Source: Natronorubrum bangense (GTDB lineage: Archaea > Halobacteriota > Halobacteria > Halobacteriales > Natrialbaceae). Taken from it: a stretch of DNA of 64,000 nt. This document shows positions 51,675-61,348 of this stretch, in pieces. The position numbers and the translations under genes are program-made. The DNA is taken from positions 1,860,001 to 1,924,000 of the forward strand of contig NZ_CP031305.1 in NCBI RefSeq assembly GCF_004799645.1, given 5' to 3'. A model generated the notes under the pieces. It was not told where the DNA came from. It did no database searches and worked only from the letters and a program-made list of their open reading frames with translations. Numbering within the stretch: position 1 is the stretch's first letter; every line of letters begins with the position of its first letter.

Positions 51675-54308
51675 ATGACAGAGGCGACGGGGATCGTCGG
51701 GGAGTTCTTTTCGATCAAAGAGTCCACCGACGCCGACCTGCTGGCGATGCAGTGTGGTGACTTCTACGAGTTCTTTGGCGAGGACGCCGAGACCGTCAGC
51801 GACGAACTCGATCTCAAGGTATCTCAGAAGTCTTCCCATGGCTCGTCGTACCCGATGGCCGGCGTTCCACTCGCCGATCTCACGCCGTATCTCAAGGCGC
51901 TGGTCGAACGCGGCTACCGCGTCGCCGTCGCCGACCAGTACGAAACTGACTCCGGCCACGCACGCGAGATCGTCCGCGTCGTCACGCCCGGAACGCTCCT
52001 CGAGACGACCGACGCCGACGCACAGTATCTCGCTGCAGTAGTCGACGGCAGTGGCTCGGACGCCTACGGGCTCGCCGTTGCCGACGTGACCACCGGCCGG
52101 TTTCTCGTCACGGAGGCCGACGACGCCGACGACGCGCTGACGGAACTGTACCGATTCGACCCTGTCGAGGTGTTGCCCGGCCCGGAGACGCGAACCGACG
52201 ACGACCTGCTGGGGCTGATTCGCGAGCGTATCGACGCGGCGCTGACACTCCACGAGACGGAGAGCTTCGCCCCGAAACGCGCGACTCACACCGTCCGCGA
52301 GCAGTTTGGCCGGGAGACAGTCGATCGCCTCTCGGTCGGCGAGCCAACGCTTTCAGCCGCCGGAGCGATTCTCGACTACGTCGAGGAGACCGGCACGGGT
52401 GTCCTCGCCTCCATGACTCGCATTCAGGCCCATCACGGCGACGACCACGTCACCCTCGATGCGACGACCCAGCGCAACCTCGAGTTGACCGAAACGATGC
52501 AAGGCGACAGCGACGGCTCGCTGTTCGAGACGGTCGACCACACCGAAACCAGCGCCGGCGGCCGCCGCCTGAAAGAGTGGCTGCAGCGACCTCGCCGTTC
52601 GCTTTCGGTCCTCGAGCGACGCCAGGAGAGCGTCGCGGCACTGGCGTCGGCTCCCCTCGCCCGCGACCAGATTCAGGACGTACTAAGCGAGGCGTACGAT
52701 CTGGCCCGGTTGGCGTCGAAAGCGACCCACGGCAGCGCGGATGCGCGGGATTTCCTCTCGGTCCGGGACACGCTCGCCGTTCTCCCTGCGCTTGCAGACG
52801 CCATCGACTCGAGTCCCGACCTCGCGGCCTCGCCGCTCGCCGAAATCGTTGATCGACCCGACCGCGATGTCGCGCGGGAGTTACAGGAGTCACTCGCGAC
52901 CGCAATCGCCGAGGAGCCACCGTCGACGGTGACACAGGGCGGGCTGTTCCAGTACGGGTACGACGAGGAACTCGACGAGCTCATCGAGCGCCACGAAGCG
53001 GTCATCGAGTGGCTCGAGACGCTTGCAGACCGCGAAAAACAAGCCCACGGCCTCTCTCACGTCACGGTCGACCGCAACAAGACCGACGGCTACTACATCC
53101 AGGTCGGCAAGTCCGCCGCCGACGGCGTCCCCGACCACTACGAGCAGATCAAGACGCTGAAAAACTCGAAACGGTTCACAACCGACGAACTCGAGGACAA
53201 AGAACGCGAGATCCTGCGCCTCGAGGAACGACGCGGCGACCTCGAGTACGAACTCTTCGAGGACCTCCGTGAGGAGGTCGCCGCCCACGCCGAACTGCTG
53301 CAAGACGTCGGCCGAACGCTTGCGACCGTCGACGCGCTCGCGAGTCTGGCGACCCACGCGGCCGAAAACCGGTGGGTCCAGCCCGACCTCCACGGTGGGG
53401 AGCGACTCGAGATCGAGCAGGGCCGCCATCCGGTCGTCGAGCAGACGACTGAGTTCGTCCCGAACGACGTCCGCTTAGACGAGGAGCGGGGTTTTCTGGT
53501 CGTCACCGGCCCCAACATGTCCGGGAAGTCGACGTACATGCGCCAGGTGGCCTGTATCGTCCTGCTCGCACAGGTCGGGAGTTTCGTCCCCGCCAAGGAC
53601 GCCGAGATCGGCCTCGTTGACGGCATCTTCACCCGCGTGGGCGCACTCGACGAACTCGCACAGGGTCGCTCGACGTTCATGGTCGAGATGAGCGAACTCT
53701 CGAACATCCTCCACACGGCGACCGAGGAGTCACTGGTCATTCTGGACGAGGTTGGCCGTGGCACCGCGACCTACGACGGCATCTCGATCGCGTGGGCCGC
53801 GACGGAGTATCTGCACAACGAAGTGCAGGCGAAGACACTGTTCGCGACTCACTACCACGAACTGACCGGCCTCGCCGAGAACCTGCCCCGCGTCGCCAAC
53901 GTCCACATCGCCGCGGACGAACGCGACGGCGACGTCACCTTCCTTCGCACCGTTCGGGACGGCCCAACCGACCGCTCGTATGGGATTCACGTCGCCGACC
54001 TCGCCGGCGTGCCCGAACCCGTCGTCGACCGCTCGAGGGACGTTCTGGAACGACTGCGCGAGGAGAAAGCCATCGAAGCGAAAGGTGGGACCTCGAGCGA
54101 GCCCGTCCAGGCGGTGTTCGACGTCTCGAGCGGCCAGTTCCGCGGCCCAGCCAACACTGATGGCGGCGAGTCAGACCAGGACGGCGAGTCGATCGATCCC
54201 GAGATGAAGGCCGTGCTCGAGGATCTCGAGAGAATCGACGTGAACACGACGCCGCCAGTCGAGTTGATCGCGAAAGTCCAGGAGTGGCAAGCGCAGTTAG
54301 AGGAGTAA
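51675..54308 (+). CDS. mutS: DNA mismatch repair protein MutS
   Basis: The 877-residue protein has the MutS domain I mismatch-recognition motif CGDFYEFFGEDA near residue 35, the clamp and core domains, and a C-terminal ABC-type ATPase with GPNMSGKSTYMRQ, DEVGRGTATYDG and THYHELT. It recognises mismatches during DNA repair; MutL and other Mut proteins are not in the window. ATG 51675 (MTEATGIVGEFF) matches known family starts; ATG 51654 would add seven residues. Confidence 0.95.
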   Translation: MTEATGIVGEFFSIKESTDADLLAMQCGDFYEFFGEDAETVSDELDLKVSQKSSHGSSYPMAGVPLADLTPYLKALVERGYRVAVADQYETDSGHAREIVRVVTPGTLLETTDADAQYLAAVVDGSGSDAYGLAVADVTTGRFLVTEADDADDALTELYRFDPVEVLPGPETRTDDDLLGLIRERIDAALTLHETESFAPKRATHTVREQFGRETVDRLSVGEPTLSAAGAILDYVEETGTGVLASMTRIQAHHGDDHVTLDATTQRNLELTETMQGDSDGSLFETVDHTETSAGGRRLKEWLQRPRRSLSVLERRQESVAALASAPLARDQIQDVLSEAYDLARLASKATHGSADARDFLSVRDTLAVLPALADAIDSSPDLAASPLAEIVDRPDRDVARELQESLATAIAEEPPSTVTQGGLFQYGYDEELDELIERHEAVIEWLETLADREKQAHGLSHVTVDRNKTDGYYIQVGKSAADGVPDHYEQIKTLKNSKRFTTDELEDKEREILRLEERRGDLEYELFEDLREEVAAHAELLQDVGRTLATVDALASLATHAAENRWVQPDLHGGERLEIEQGRHPVVEQTTEFVPNDVRLDEERGFLVVTGPNMSGKSTYMRQVACIVLLAQVGSFVPAKDAEIGLVDGIFTRVGALDELAQGRSTFMVEMSELSNILHTATEESLVILDEVGRGTATYDGISIAWAATEYLHNEVQAKTLFATHYHELTGLAENLPRVANVHIAADERDGDVTFLRTVRDGPTDRSYGIHVADLAGVPEPVVDRSRDVLERLREEKAIEAKGGTSSEPVQAVFDVSSGQFRGPANTDGGESDQDGESIDPEMKAVLEDLERIDVNTTPPVELIAKVQEWQAQLEE

Positions 54309-54754
54309 CGCAGCCAGTCGCCCGTTTCCGTTTTCAATCCGAGACTCGAGTGACTACACCAGCGGTGTCTGTGACTCGAGCCTGCGGACTACTAATGTAA
54401 AAATACTGGCTGATGCTAAAATATATACTTTGGAATACACGATTGAGGCGAATTATTTCTCTGAGGGAAAAACCGAGTGAAATGCCTCAAGAACGGTTGA
54501 GATATCTATCCGGGCCGAACAGGTCCTCGAGTTCTGAATACATCTCATTCAGAGATCTATCGATGATATCGGATCTTTTTCGCGCTTTAGAGCGGTTTCT
54601 AGGGGGTAGCCCAGATAGATGGTGAAACAATCATAAAACCAATGTATATGTCCAACATACATATATTATATATTATATACTCGTTCCTCGACTGCACTTC
54701 ACTCTGTACTCCCGGACGATGTGCACTCGAGAGAGGGAGCCGTCTCGAGTGTCA
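54309..54754. other. AT-rich gap with a possible gene relic
   Basis: The part from about 54385 to 54700 is far richer in A and T than its surroundings, with long runs such as the tatata tract near 54660-54680. On the minus strand the stretch ending at 54487 reads ...RKRSDIIDRSLNEMYSEL then EDLFGPDRYLNRS before a stop, with an upstream stop and no clear start. It looks like a fragment of a foreign or decayed small protein. I see no intact gene here. Confidence 0.45.
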
Positions 54755-55411
54755 CTATGGATGGCGCTGGATGTCGACCGCCGGGAACCGCTCCGCCCAG
54801 TCGGCACCCGTCGTCCGCGCGACCTCGTGAAGTCGCTCGAGTTCGGAGACTGCGTCGTCGTGTTCGTCGACGCGCAGGTCGTACTCGAGTCGCGGCTCGT
54901 CCGGATCGAACACCGACAGCGCTGCACTCTGTGCGTGGTCACGGCGTTTGTCGCCACCTGCGTCCTCGCCAGCCCGGAGCGCGACGAGAAGACGCTCGTC
55001 GAGTGGCCGATCGGCGCTGGTTTCGAAGGCGTCGGCGACCGCCTCGAGGACGCCCTCGTCGACGAGCATGTTGCCCGCGACGGTGTACCCCTCGCCCTCG
55101 CGGTCGCCGGCCCACCCCTCACACGCGTCGCCCGTCACCGCGACGGTCGTCCCCGTGTGGTCGACGCCGTGAACCTGCCGAAGCGACGCGTCCGGGTCGT
55201 CCTCGAGTAGCGCGGTGACGACGTCGTCGATCGAGTCGCCGTCGGCGAGTCGGCGCGTCGTCCGAACGCCGATGGGGGTGTTCGTCATCGCCTGCGTACA
55301 GACCGCGCCGTGACGGCAGACGAACGGGGCCGTCGAACCGACGCCGATCGCTTTCGTCGCAACGGCGGCCCCGTGGCGGCCGTCGACCGTCGCACAGAGC
55401 GAGAACGTCAC
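54755..55411 (-). CDS. DUF1028 protein (Ntn-hydrolase-like)
   Basis: The 218-residue protein starts with GTG and has DUF1028 features: TFSLCATVDG, GAAVATKAIGVGSTAPFV and GWAGDREGEGYTVAGNMLV. DUF1028 proteins resemble Ntn hydrolases and often accompany peptide or amino-compound transport genes. The start overlaps the stop of the fused ATPase gene by four bases, so it is the last gene of the ABC operon. It may process the imported compound (inference). Confidence 0.88.
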   Translation of the reverse strand: MTFSLCATVDGRHGAAVATKAIGVGSTAPFVCRHGAVCTQAMTNTPIGVRTTRRLADGDSIDDVVTALLEDDPDASLRQVHGVDHTGTTVAVTGDACEGWAGDREGEGYTVAGNMLVDEGVLEAVADAFETSADRPLDERLLVALRAGEDAGGDKRRDHAQSAALSVFDPDEPRLEYDLRVDEHDDAVSELERLHEVARTTGADWAERFPAVDIQRHP

Positions 55412-57531
55412 GGCTGTTTGACCTCTGTGTCCGACTGCTGGTGGGTGAGTGGCTCTGACATTTCGGCTTCGGAGAGGTGACAGGCGATCGTGTGGTCGTC
55501 GTCCCCGTCGACCGGCTTCGCGCGCGGTTCGTCTCGTTCACACTCTCCGCCGATTTTCTTCGGACAGCGGGTGTGGAACGGACAGCCCGACGGTGGATCC
55601 ATCGGACTGGGAACCGTCCCCTCGAGGAGAATCCGCTTCGTCTCTCGGTTCGGATTCGCGTGGGGGACGGCCGAGAGCAGACTCTCCGTGTACGGATGGT
55701 ACGGCGGCTCGAACACCTGCTCGACGGAGCCGAACTCGGCGATCTTGCCGAGATACATGACGGCTACGCGGTCACAGATGTGCTGGACGACGCTGATGTT
55801 GTGTGAGATAAACAGATACGAGAGGTCGAACTCGTCCTGGATGTCGTCGAGCAGGTTGAGGATCTGGGCCTGCACGCTCACGTCCAGCGCCGAGACGGGT
55901 TCGTCACAGACGATGAGATCCGGCTCGACGGCGAGGGCGTTCGCGATGGCGATTCGCTGTTGTTGCCCGCCTGAGAACTGGTGGGGATACTTGTCGATAT
56001 CGCTCGCCGCCAGCCCGACGCGCTCGAGTAGCTCCTCGATCCGTTCGCGTTTTTCGTTCCCGGTTGCGATGTTGTGCTTTTCCATCCCGCGGCCGATGAT
56101 CTGGCCGACAGTTTTGCGTGGGTTGAGCGAACTCTTCGGGTCCTGGAAGATGATCTGCATCTCCTGGCGGAGACTGCGGATCTCGGACTTGCCGAGTTCG
56201 TGGAGCGGATGGCCGTCGAAGTACACCTCGCCGTCGGTCGGCTCGAGCAGCTGCATGACCGTTCTGGCGACGGTCGACTTGCCACAGCCACTCTCGCCGA
56301 CGAGTCCGACCGTCTCGCCGCGGTTGATCGTGAAGCTCACGCCGTCGACTGCCTTGACGTATCGGCGCTCGAGTGTCAGCCCGCCGCCGTCGGTTCGGGC
56401 AAGCGAGAGGTTGCCGAACAGCCCGTCTCCTGCCGAGAAGTACTTTTTGAGGTTGGCGACCTCGAGTAGCGGCTCCGTCGTTTGCTTTCGGTGGCGACGT
56501 TCGCCGTCCGTCTCAGTGCCGGGGTCAGAGAGGTCGAGTTCAGCCGTCCGGAAACACGCCGCGTGCGAACCCGCCGGGGCATCCGGTACGGCATCGAGTG
56601 TCGGATCGCCGCCGGAGTGACAGTCATCAGTCGCGTGTGGACAGCGGTCGGCGAAGTTACAGCCATTCGGCAGCGACTGCAGGTTGGGCATCGACCCGCC
56701 AAGAGCGTAGAGGCGGTTCCGATCCGCGCCAACTTCCGGGATCGCGTCGATGAGCGTCCGAGTGTAGGGGTGTCTCGGCCGGTCGAAGATGGCCTCGACT
56801 CTGCCCGTTTCGATGAGATTTCCGGCGTACATGACCCCGACGCGGTCGCAGGTCTGGGCGACGACACCGAGGTTGTGCGTGATCATCAGGATCGAGACGT
56901 TGCGCGTCTCGCGGAGGTCGTTGAGTAACTCGAGGATCTTCGCCTGCGTCGTCACGTCGAGTGCCGTCGTCGGCTCGTCAGCGATGATGAGATCCGGCTC
57001 ACAGGCGAGGCCGATCGCGATGAGCACACGCTGGCGCATCCCACCGGAGAACTCGTGTGGATACTCGTCGATGCGCGATTCGGGATCCGGAATCTCGACC
57101 TCTGCCATCGCCTCGATCGCGATCTCGCGAGCCTCGCTTTCGCTGACGTCCTGATGCAGCTTGATCGTCTCGGTGATCTGCTGACCGACCGTGAGCACGG
57201 GGTTGAGCGACGTCATCGGGTCCTGTGGGATCAACGCTATCTTGTTCCCACGGACGCTTTGCATCTCTTTTTCGGAGTGCTCGAGGAGGTCCTCGCCGTC
57301 GAAGATGACCGAACCCGAGGCAATCTCGCCCGGGTAGTCGATAAGGCGCATGATCGACTTCGCGGTCACGCTCTTTCCGGCGCCGGACTCGCCGACGATC
57401 CCCATCACCTCTCCTCGGTCGAGGGTGAACGAGACGTCGTTGACTGCAGTGATGGTGCCGTTTTCGGTTTTGAACTGTGTGCGAAGCGATTCGACTGCGA
57501 GCAGTGGGTCGGTCGTAGCGTTGGTGGTCAT
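55408..57531 (-). CDS. Fused dipeptide-type ABC transporter ATPase (DppD-DppF)
   Basis: The 707-residue protein is two ABC ATPases in one chain. The first (about 1-320) has GESGAGKSV, the signature FSGGMRQRV and LIIADEPTTALD; the second (about 355-690) has GESGCGKST, FSGGQQQRI and LIVCDEPVSALD. Each half ends in the oligopeptide-type Cys-rich C-terminal region (NGCNFADRCPHA, GCPFHTRCPKK). In many genomes DppD and DppF are separate genes. It is coupled by overlaps to the permease genes before and the DUF1028 gene after. Confidence 0.94.
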   Translation of the reverse strand: MTTNATTDPLLAVESLRTQFKTENGTITAVNDVSFTLDRGEVMGIVGESGAGKSVTAKSIMRLIDYPGEIASGSVIFDGEDLLEHSEKEMQSVRGNKIALIPQDPMTSLNPVLTVGQQITETIKLHQDVSESEAREIAIEAMAEVEIPDPESRIDEYPHEFSGGMRQRVLIAIGLACEPDLIIADEPTTALDVTTQAKILELLNDLRETRNVSILMITHNLGVVAQTCDRVGVMYAGNLIETGRVEAIFDRPRHPYTRTLIDAIPEVGADRNRLYALGGSMPNLQSLPNGCNFADRCPHATDDCHSGGDPTLDAVPDAPAGSHAACFRTAELDLSDPGTETDGERRHRKQTTEPLLEVANLKKYFSAGDGLFGNLSLARTDGGGLTLERRYVKAVDGVSFTINRGETVGLVGESGCGKSTVARTVMQLLEPTDGEVYFDGHPLHELGKSEIRSLRQEMQIIFQDPKSSLNPRKTVGQIIGRGMEKHNIATGNEKRERIEELLERVGLAASDIDKYPHQFSGGQQQRIAIANALAVEPDLIVCDEPVSALDVSVQAQILNLLDDIQDEFDLSYLFISHNISVVQHICDRVAVMYLGKIAEFGSVEQVFEPPYHPYTESLLSAVPHANPNRETKRILLEGTVPSPMDPPSGCPFHTRCPKKIGGECERDEPRAKPVDGDDDHTIACHLSEAEMSEPLTHQQSDTEVKQP

Positions 57532-58451
57532 TCGATGATCTCCCCCTTCGGGTCGAGGACGTCACGGAGGCCGTCGCCGAGTAAGTTGAAGCCAATCACC
57601 GCGGTTGCGATAGCGAGTGCAGGGAAGAAGACGAGCCACGGGGCATCGCCCATGAACGCCCATCCCTGATTGATCATCAGCCCCCACGACGCCGTCGGTG
57701 GCTGGACGCCGAGGCCAAGGAACGAGAGACTCGCTTCCAGCAACATCGTGAACGCGATGTTGATCGACCCCTGGACGAGCAACGGTCCGACGCAGTTGGG
57801 CAACACCTCTCTGAAGATGATGTAGGTGTCACTCTCACCGCGGGCGACGGCTGCTTCGACGAACGATTCGTTGCGAACGGAGAGTGCGGCACTCCGTGCG
57901 ACCCTGGCGATAAACGGCGTGTAGACGAACGCCAGCGCGAGGATCAGGTTGGTGAGATTCGGCTCCATCACGGCGACGATCGTCAGCGCGAGCAGGATCG
58001 GCGGGAACGACATCATCGCGTCCATCGCCCGCATCAGCCCCTCGTCGACCAGTCCCTGGTAATAGCCAGCGACGATGCCGATCGTCGTCCCGAAGATCAT
58101 CGCGATGCTGATCGACGTGAAGCCGACCAACACAGAGATTCGTGCCCCCGCAAGGACGCGACTGAAGATGTCACGACCGAGATTGTCGGTCCCCATCAGA
58201 TGCTCCATCGACGGGGCCTGTTCTCGGTTCTGGACGTTCGTGGCCTCGGGATCGTGCGGGACGAACGAGAACGGCTGTATCGTCACGTCGATGAGCGGAA
58301 CGACGATCTTCTGTGCAAAGATGGCCACGAAAAAGAGCATGACAATTATGCCAAGCCCGATCACTGCCTTCTGGTTGTTGCGGAACTGGCGGATGAACCG
58401 CCCGTAGTGGGCCTTGCGTTCGTCCGTCAGCTGGAACCGGTTCGTCGACAT
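57528..58451 (-). CDS. Dipeptide-type ABC transporter permease (DppC-like)
   Basis: The 307-residue protein has an N-terminal helix and five further helices, with the EAA-type loop EAAVARGESDTYIIFREVLPN that contacts the ATPase. It belongs to the OppC/DppC group. It overlaps the DppB stop by one base and the ATPase start by four bases, all in one operon. Confidence 0.94.
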   Translation of the reverse strand: MSTNRFQLTDERKAHYGRFIRQFRNNQKAVIGLGIIVMLFFVAIFAQKIVVPLIDVTIQPFSFVPHDPEATNVQNREQAPSMEHLMGTDNLGRDIFSRVLAGARISVLVGFTSISIAMIFGTTIGIVAGYYQGLVDEGLMRAMDAMMSFPPILLALTIVAVMEPNLTNLILALAFVYTPFIARVARSAALSVRNESFVEAAVARGESDTYIIFREVLPNCVGPLLVQGSINIAFTMLLEASLSFLGLGVQPPTASWGLMINQGWAFMGDAPWLVFFPALAIATAVIGFNLLGDGLRDVLDPKGEIIE

Positions 58452-59410
58452 TATTCGGACCCTCCGTAGCGGATGCGTGGATCAACGTACGCATAGAACG
58501 CGTCCGCGATGAAGTTCGAGAGCATGTATATGAGCGCGATGATGATGATACATCCCTGCAACAGCGGGATGTCACGGTTCTCGATCGCCGTCAGCGTTAG
58601 TTGCCCGATACCCGGCCAGGAGAACACTTCCTCGAGGACGACGACGCCGCCGAAGGCGTAGCTGAACTGAAACGCGACAACCGTGATCACGGGGATTGCG
58701 GCGTTTTTCAGCGCGTGGCGCAGGACGACCGCGCGTTCGTTCAGCCCCTTGGAGCGGGCGAACTCGACGTAGTCCTCGCTCAGTTCGTCGATCATACTCG
58801 AGCGCGTCATTCGCATAATGTAGGCCGTCAGCGCGACCCCCATCGCACTGGCGGGCAAAATGAGATGATGGATCGCCGCGATCGGGTCCACCATCGGTGA
58901 GACGTACCCGCGGGTCGGGAACCCACCGAGTGTGAGTGCGAACACGTAGATGAACACGAGCCCCCACAGGAAGATCGGCAGCGAGAGGCCGATGAACGCG
59001 AGCATCGATGCCGTGAGGTCTGACGGCGTGTTCTTTCTCACTGCAGCGATGATTCCGAGCGGGATCGAGAGGGTCACCGAAATGATCGTCGCGGAGACAG
59101 CAAGCAGCAGCGACCGTGGCAACCGCAGTGCGATCAGGTCGACAACGGGAACGTTGTATCGGAGCGACATCCCCAGATTACCGCTGAACAGCCCAGCGAC
59201 CCACTCGACGTACTGAACATACAGTGGTTGGTCGAGTCCAAGCTGTGCCTCGAGCTGTGCGATCGATGCCTCGGTCGCGTTCGGTCCGAGAATCAACAGC
59301 GCCACGTTGCCCGGCAAAATCTTGGTGAGGCCGAACGTGATGAGCGTCACCAAGAACAACGTGATGAGCATGAAGCCGAACCGCTTGAGCAGGTAATTAA
59401 CGAACGCCAT
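58451..59410 (-). CDS. Dipeptide-type ABC transporter permease (DppB-like)
   Basis: The 319-residue protein has six helices and the EAA loop YVEFARSKGLNERAVVLRHA of the OppB/DppB group. It is 72 bases after the binding-protein gene and overlaps the DppC gene by one base. It forms the membrane channel with DppC. Confidence 0.94.
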   Translation of the reverse strand: MAFVNYLLKRFGFMLITLFLVTLITFGLTKILPGNVALLILGPNATEASIAQLEAQLGLDQPLYVQYVEWVAGLFSGNLGMSLRYNVPVVDLIALRLPRSLLLAVSATIISVTLSIPLGIIAAVRKNTPSDLTASMLAFIGLSLPIFLWGLVFIYVFALTLGGFPTRGYVSPMVDPIAAIHHLILPASAMGVALTAYIMRMTRSSMIDELSEDYVEFARSKGLNERAVVLRHALKNAAIPVITVVAFQFSYAFGGVVVLEEVFSWPGIGQLTLTAIENRDIPLLQGCIIIIALIYMLSNFIADAFYAYVDPRIRYGGSE

Positions 59411-59482
59411 TTATATACATAACGAGGATGGGAGTGTGTGTTTCATGTCTCGGTGATCGTGTGCGGGTGTTCCAGCTGATAC

Positions 59483-61051
59483 CTACTCGAACTGAACTTC
59501 TTCGAATCTGAACGTCGATCCGTCGGGCGACATGATCTCGCCCGTAACGTCTGTGTCACGAGCCATCAGCGTCGGCATCCAGTACAGCAGGATGTGGCCC
59601 GACCGACGCTCTTTGAGGAGTTCGGCGGCCTCGTGGTAGATGGGTGCTCGTTCGTCGATGTCGTAGCTCAGTCGTGCGCTGTCGATGAGGTCGTTGTACT
59701 CCTCGTCTTCCCAACCGGTGAAGAAAAACGCCCCTTCGGAGTGGAGCGGGCGGTGGAACCCGGCGTCGGGGAACCAGAGACCGAGATACGAACTGGTCGT
59801 CGCCTGGAAATCCTGATCCGTGTAGACGTCGCTGAGCCAGTTGCTCCACGTGATCATCTGGATGTCGAGGTCGATGCCGACCTCCGACGCCTGGGATTCG
59901 ATCACCTGTGCGGCAGTGACCTGATCGTTGTACTGTTGGGGGATCTTGAACGACGCTTCGAAGCCGTCCGGGTAGCCTGCCGCTTCCAGATGTTCCTGGG
60001 CCTTCTCGAGGTCTCGCGGTCGTGGCTCGAGGGTGGGATGTTCCCACTCACTGTCCGGTGCGGCGGGACTCGCGGCGACCTGTCCTTGTCCGTACAACGC
60101 GGCCTCCATGACCTCTTCCTTGTCGATTGCGTACTCGAGGGCGAGTCGGGCGTCACGGCTGTCGAACGGCTCTTCGGTGCAGTTGACACCGAGGTAGACG
60201 AGCGATTTCGGGAATCGTTCGATGAAATCGACGTCAGGGTCGTCCTCGAGGCTCTCGGCGTGACGCGGCGGCACGTCGTTGATGAAATCAAGCTCGCCGG
60301 AGCGGAACGTATTAAGCCGGTTGTCGTCGTCCGGGACCTCGTTTTTGATGATCTTGTCGAGATACGGGAGGGCGTCGTCCCAGTAGTCGTCGTATTTCAC
60401 CATGACGAACTCGGAGTCAATCTCCATACTTTCGAACTGGAACGGGCCGGTCCCGATCGGCTCGCTGAACGCGCCCTGCTGTTGTTCGGCCTGTTCTGCG
60501 GGAAGGATATGCATGTGCGACGTCGCCATTCGCGACAGCAACGGCGCGAACGGCTCGGTCAGCACCATCTCGAACGTGTAGTCGTCCGGCGCGTCCATCG
60601 ACTCGACTCGAGACATGTAGTCGGCGGCGAGTCCCTCGCGCTCGTCGATGCGCTCGAAGGAAGCCAGCACGTCCTCGGACGTAAACTCCGATCCGTCGTG
60701 GAACGACACGCCCTCGCGAAGCGAGAACGAAACCTCCGTGTTGTCCTCGGAGAACTCCCAGGATTCTGCGAGCAGCGGCTCGAGTTCGTAGTCCCAGTTG
60801 ACCCTGACAAGTCCCTGGGTGATGTTCTCGAGAACGCGAGCGGTTGCTGCGGCGCTTTCGAAGTGCGGATCGAGACTCTGGACCGGGACGCTGCCTCCCC
60901 ACAGCAGTTCACCACTTCTTTCGATGTCGTCGACGTCGCCCGCACAGCCTGCGAGCGCGATGGGAACGCCTGCTGCAGCGGCTTTCATGAAAAGACGGCG
61001 GCTCGGACCGTCTACGGACTGTTCATCGGCTGGGTTGTCAGTATCTCCCAT
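59483..61051 (-). CDS. Extracellular solute-binding lipoprotein, family 5
   Basis: The 522-residue protein begins with a Tat-type signal (SRRLFMKAAAAGVPIALAG, then CAGD lipobox). It shows the SBP family 5 pattern, with LLAESWEFSEDNTEVSFSLR and the FHDGSEFTSEDVLAS motif. It captures peptides or similar solutes and feeds DppB/DppC. Its own TATA-like box lies just upstream. Confidence 0.94.
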   Translation of the reverse strand: MGDTDNPADEQSVDGPSRRLFMKAAAAGVPIALAGCAGDVDDIERSGELLWGGSVPVQSLDPHFESAAATARVLENITQGLVRVNWDYELEPLLAESWEFSEDNTEVSFSLREGVSFHDGSEFTSEDVLASFERIDEREGLAADYMSRVESMDAPDDYTFEMVLTEPFAPLLSRMATSHMHILPAEQAEQQQGAFSEPIGTGPFQFESMEIDSEFVMVKYDDYWDDALPYLDKIIKNEVPDDDNRLNTFRSGELDFINDVPPRHAESLEDDPDVDFIERFPKSLVYLGVNCTEEPFDSRDARLALEYAIDKEEVMEAALYGQGQVAASPAAPDSEWEHPTLEPRPRDLEKAQEHLEAAGYPDGFEASFKIPQQYNDQVTAAQVIESQASEVGIDLDIQMITWSNWLSDVYTDQDFQATTSSYLGLWFPDAGFHRPLHSEGAFFFTGWEDEEYNDLIDSARLSYDIDERAPIYHEAAELLKERRSGHILLYWMPTLMARDTDVTGEIMSPDGSTFRFEEVQFE

Positions 61052-61076
61052 GTACTCTTGCAGCGTTGCAAATACT

Positions 61077-61090
61077 GATACATAAACTTT
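61077..61090 (-). promoter_or_regulatory. TATA-like box of the binding-protein operon
   Basis: Read on the minus strand, aagtttatgtatc lies about 26 to 40 bases before ATG 61051. It is the best promoter for the ABC operon and is separate from the amidohydrolase gene upstream. Confidence 0.5.
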
Positions 61091-61348
61091 GCCCTTATTG
61101 GTGTTAAAGGGTCGTTACCCTCCCTTCCGTAATATCACTGATTTGGACAGTGCCACAGTGTTGACTGGGTCGCCACTGACGGTCTTGACTGATTACCGGT
61201 CGACGAACATGGGGTTACTCACCTCGAGCAGTCACTCTCCTCGTTGTCCGTTCGAGAACCACCTGAATACTGTCTGCAGTACGGTGTTTCCGATGGAACG
61301 GTCACCGTCGTGTCGCCCCGGGTGTCGGCTCCAGCCAGCAGTCTCGGA

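Noticed and set aside
59594..61078. Plus-strand frame of 494 codons opposite the binding-protein gene.
   Set aside because: It is the antisense of a clearly identified solute-binding protein and has no domain features.
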